DNA of 31,868 nucleotides, taken from UBA1081 sp045636025. GTDB lineage: Bacteria > Bacillota > Clostridia > Oscillospirales > Acutalibacteraceae. Positions 30,204-31,868 of the stretch are shown one piece after another. The notes under the pieces are model-generated. The model searched no databases and was not told where the DNA came from. It worked only from the letters and a program-made list of their open reading frames with translations. Each line of letters starts with the position of its first letter. Position 1 is the stretch's first letter. The stretch covers positions 1 through 31,868 of the forward strand of contig JAZTWP010000008.1 of assembly GCA_045636025.1 (NCBI GenBank). Direction: 5' to 3'. A program made the translations under genes and the position numbers.

Positions 30204-31868
30204 TTATCCTTTATAACTGCCGGCAGTTGAAATACCCTCTTCTTCAGCCTTCTTTTCGGTGACTTCTGCACGACGTTTGAGAACTTCCATAACAAGATTC
30301 TGCTTCTTGTTATCATAATCCCAGAAGAGATAAGGAATTGTCATCAGGAAGAAACCGATTGCGTCAACAATAATGGGGATAACAACGATATTTCTTCTTG
30401 AACCGTCGAAGAAAAGGATTTCCCAGTTACTGTTGAAACCATACTTAAGAAGGAAGATGGGAATAATAAGACCGATGAATGATGTGATAGGTCCTGTGAA
30501 CCAACCGAAAATACCGCCGAAGCTCTCAAGACGTTCACCTGAAAGGTACATCTGATAGTCGTTGATACGAACACCCATATCGTGACCTGCTGTTGTGGGA
30601 ACGGTCTTTGTCATTTCCATAAAGAAGAGAACTATAATACAGATTGTACCGCAAAGTGCAAGGTTATCACCGAGAGTCCACATTGCAATTGCGATAACAG
30701 CATTACCGATAGCTCGGCTCATCTGATAGAAAATCATAATCTGCTTGTATGAGAATCTCTTGAGGAAATAGGGTGAAAGAAGATCAGGCGGTGTACCTGC
30801 GAATGAAATAAGTGCAACAATAAGTGAATACGGCAGACCGCTGAGACGGAATGTGTAGAAATAAAGAATTGTTGCAAAAGGCAACATACCGATACCGAGA
30901 GCATCAATAAGATCAACGATTGTCTTTATAAGCAGGTATTTGTTTTTAAGAACACCAAGCATACCGTCCCAGAACTTGATCTGAACTTTTTTCTCAATGG
31001 GAGGCTGAGGTATTCGCTCTTTGATTCTGCCCGACAGATACATTGTAAATGCTGCAGAAATTGTAAATGTGATGGGGATAACAAATCTGTAGAAATTGAT
31101 ATCTGCCCATTTATGACGAAGCATACCTACGATTGCAGGGAGAATGATTGCAAGAATTGAATTGAAAATATGAGAAATCTTAACGGGATAGCTGCGGATA
31201 AGAATTCTTTCCTGAAGATTGGGGCTGATACGCTTTGTACATTCTTCAAGAACATTACCGAAACCGAATACGTTATATGTAGCAAAGAGAAGGTTTGCAA
31301 CCCATACTCGTGTTGAAACATCGGGAATATTGTAAACAGGAAGCCAGCCGATAAGGAAAACCATTACGCACTTCGGGATAACGTCACAGTAAAGTGAATA
31401 CTTATATCTTCCGTATTTGGGAAGAAGCTTTTTACGCCAGAAAATGTTTCTTGCACCTACCCAACCTGAATACAGGAAGTGCGTACCGAATGTTTTGAAA
31501 CACGCCGTGGCATTCATACCCTCAAAGCTGTTAAGCATTGTAATGAATGAACTTGACTGATCAAATAATTTTGAATAATCAAAAATCAGCGACGATATAC
31601 CAAATAACATCATCAGTCCGTAAACAAGGTAAATAACCTTTTCCTTTTTCTTCTCAAGGAATCCGAGGTTATCACATACATACCACCAGATAAGGGCTGT
31701 AACATAGCCGAGAGGCATATTAAGAAGACCTATAACCGAAAAAGTAAGATAGGGCAACTTATAATGATGCATAATGAGGAAACAGCTTGACCAGAAACCG
31801 ATATACTCAAGTATCTTTGAGCCGGTATAGTTGGCACCGACACCGATAACAACGTCCTTATACTCTTT
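30204..31868 (-). CDS. GPH-like MFS transporter (N-terminus cut by the window edge)
   Basis: The reading frame stays open through 31868, so the true start lies outside the window; 554 residues are visible. About twelve hydrophobic segments are seen, with the loop LLPKYGRYKYSLYCDV (like the D/GR(F/Y)(K/R)P loop of glycoside-pentoside-hexuronide cation symporters) and FTMYLSGRIKERIPQPP at the middle loop. Family knowledge suggests sugar or glycoside symport with a cation, but the usual N-terminal motif is not visible. A 30-residue charged C-terminal tail (KKQNLVMEVLKRRAEV to STAGSYKG) is cytoplasmic. It pairs with the downstream LRR protein after 14 bases. Confidence 0.72.
   Translation of the reverse strand, partial: KEYKDVVIGVGANYTGSKILEYIGFWSSCFLIMHHYKLPYLTFSVIGLLNMPLGYVTALIWWYVCDNLGFLEKKKEKVIYLVYGLMMLFGISSLIFDYSKLFDQSSSFITMLNSFEGMNATACFKTFGTHFLYSGWVGARNIFWRKKLLPKYGRYKYSLYCDVIPKCVMVFLIGWLPVYNIPDVSTRVWVANLLFATYNVFGFGNVLEECTKRISPNLQERILIRSYPVKISHIFNSILAIILPAIVGMLRHKWADINFYRFVIPITFTISAAFTMYLSGRIKERIPQPPIEKKVQIKFWDGMLGVLKNKYLLIKTIVDLIDALGIGMLPFATILYFYTFRLSGLPYSLIVALISFAGTPPDLLSPYFLKRFSYKQIMIFYQMSRAIGNAVIAIAMWTLGDNLALCGTICIIVLFFMEMTKTVPTTAGHDMGVRINDYQMYLSGERLESFGGIFGWFTGPITSFIGLIIPIFLLKYGFNSNWEILFFDGSRRNIVVIPIIVDAIGFFLMTIPYLFWDYDNKKQNLVMEVLKRRAEVTEKKAEEEGISTAGSYKG

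Noticed and set aside
1..31868. CRISPR arrays, insertion sequences, prophage, tRNA or rRNA genes
   Set aside because: No spaced direct repeats, transposase or integrase frames, or cloverleaf-like or rRNA sequences were seen by eye on either strand.

Overview
The window reads as chromosomal DNA of a low-GC, gut-type clostridium, most likely of the Oscillospirales/Ruminococcaceae group. The grounds are a Spo0A, an HPr kinase/phosphorylase, a WhiA, a DivIVA-like protein with the FGGFNREDV start common in that group, an AT-rich composition by eye, strong GGAGG ribosome sites and sigma-A promoters with 16-18 bp spacers. No phage, insertion sequence, CRISPR array, tRNA or rRNA was found, and no gap between genes exceeds 300 bases.

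Left part (1-10.7 kb): a leftward recA-recX-rimO-pgsA operon starts at a promoter carrying a LexA-type box. The pgsA end is cut by the window edge. It diverges from a monocistronic rpmB. Next come a leftward tsaE-tsaB-rpiB operon (tRNA t6A synthesis and pentose phosphate), a divergent rodA/ftsW-family gene, a leftward membrane-anchored alpha/beta hydrolase, and rightward genes for a DivIVA-like coiled-coil protein and the PcrA helicase.

Middle part (10.7-23.2 kb, all leftward): a branched-chain amino acid ABC transporter (livJ, then livH-livM-livG-livF). A strong terminator lies between livJ and livH, and the second unit has its own promoter. To the right of livJ on the map lie single genes for an 855-residue lipoprotein of unknown function, a HAD-IB phosphatase, a secreted calcineurin-like phosphoesterase, a GH127 beta-L-arabinofuranosidase and Spo0A. 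Most have recognisable promoters or terminators.

Right part (23.4-31.9 kb): rightward nagB plus a YD-repeat-like lipoprotein, then a tight rightward unit hprK, ROK glucokinase, murB and whiA. This unit joins carbon sensing, glucose phosphorylation, peptidoglycan precursor synthesis and a division/sporulation regulator; rapZ and yvcK, often next to whiA in Firmicutes, are missing here. It converges on a leftward pair: a GPH-type membrane transporter (start beyond the window) and a membrane-anchored BspA-type leucine-rich-repeat protein.

Most of the window is ordinary core genome. The points most worth a second look are: a Spo0A receiver with one acidic-pocket residue replaced; spo0A standing without spoIVB; the compacted hprK-glk-murB-whiA unit; the orphan 855-residue lipoprotein; the transporter/LRR pair; and several small cis-elements (a palindrome filling a promoter spacer, and leader hairpins before rpmB and livJ). 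I see no clear evidence of a wholly new multi-gene system.
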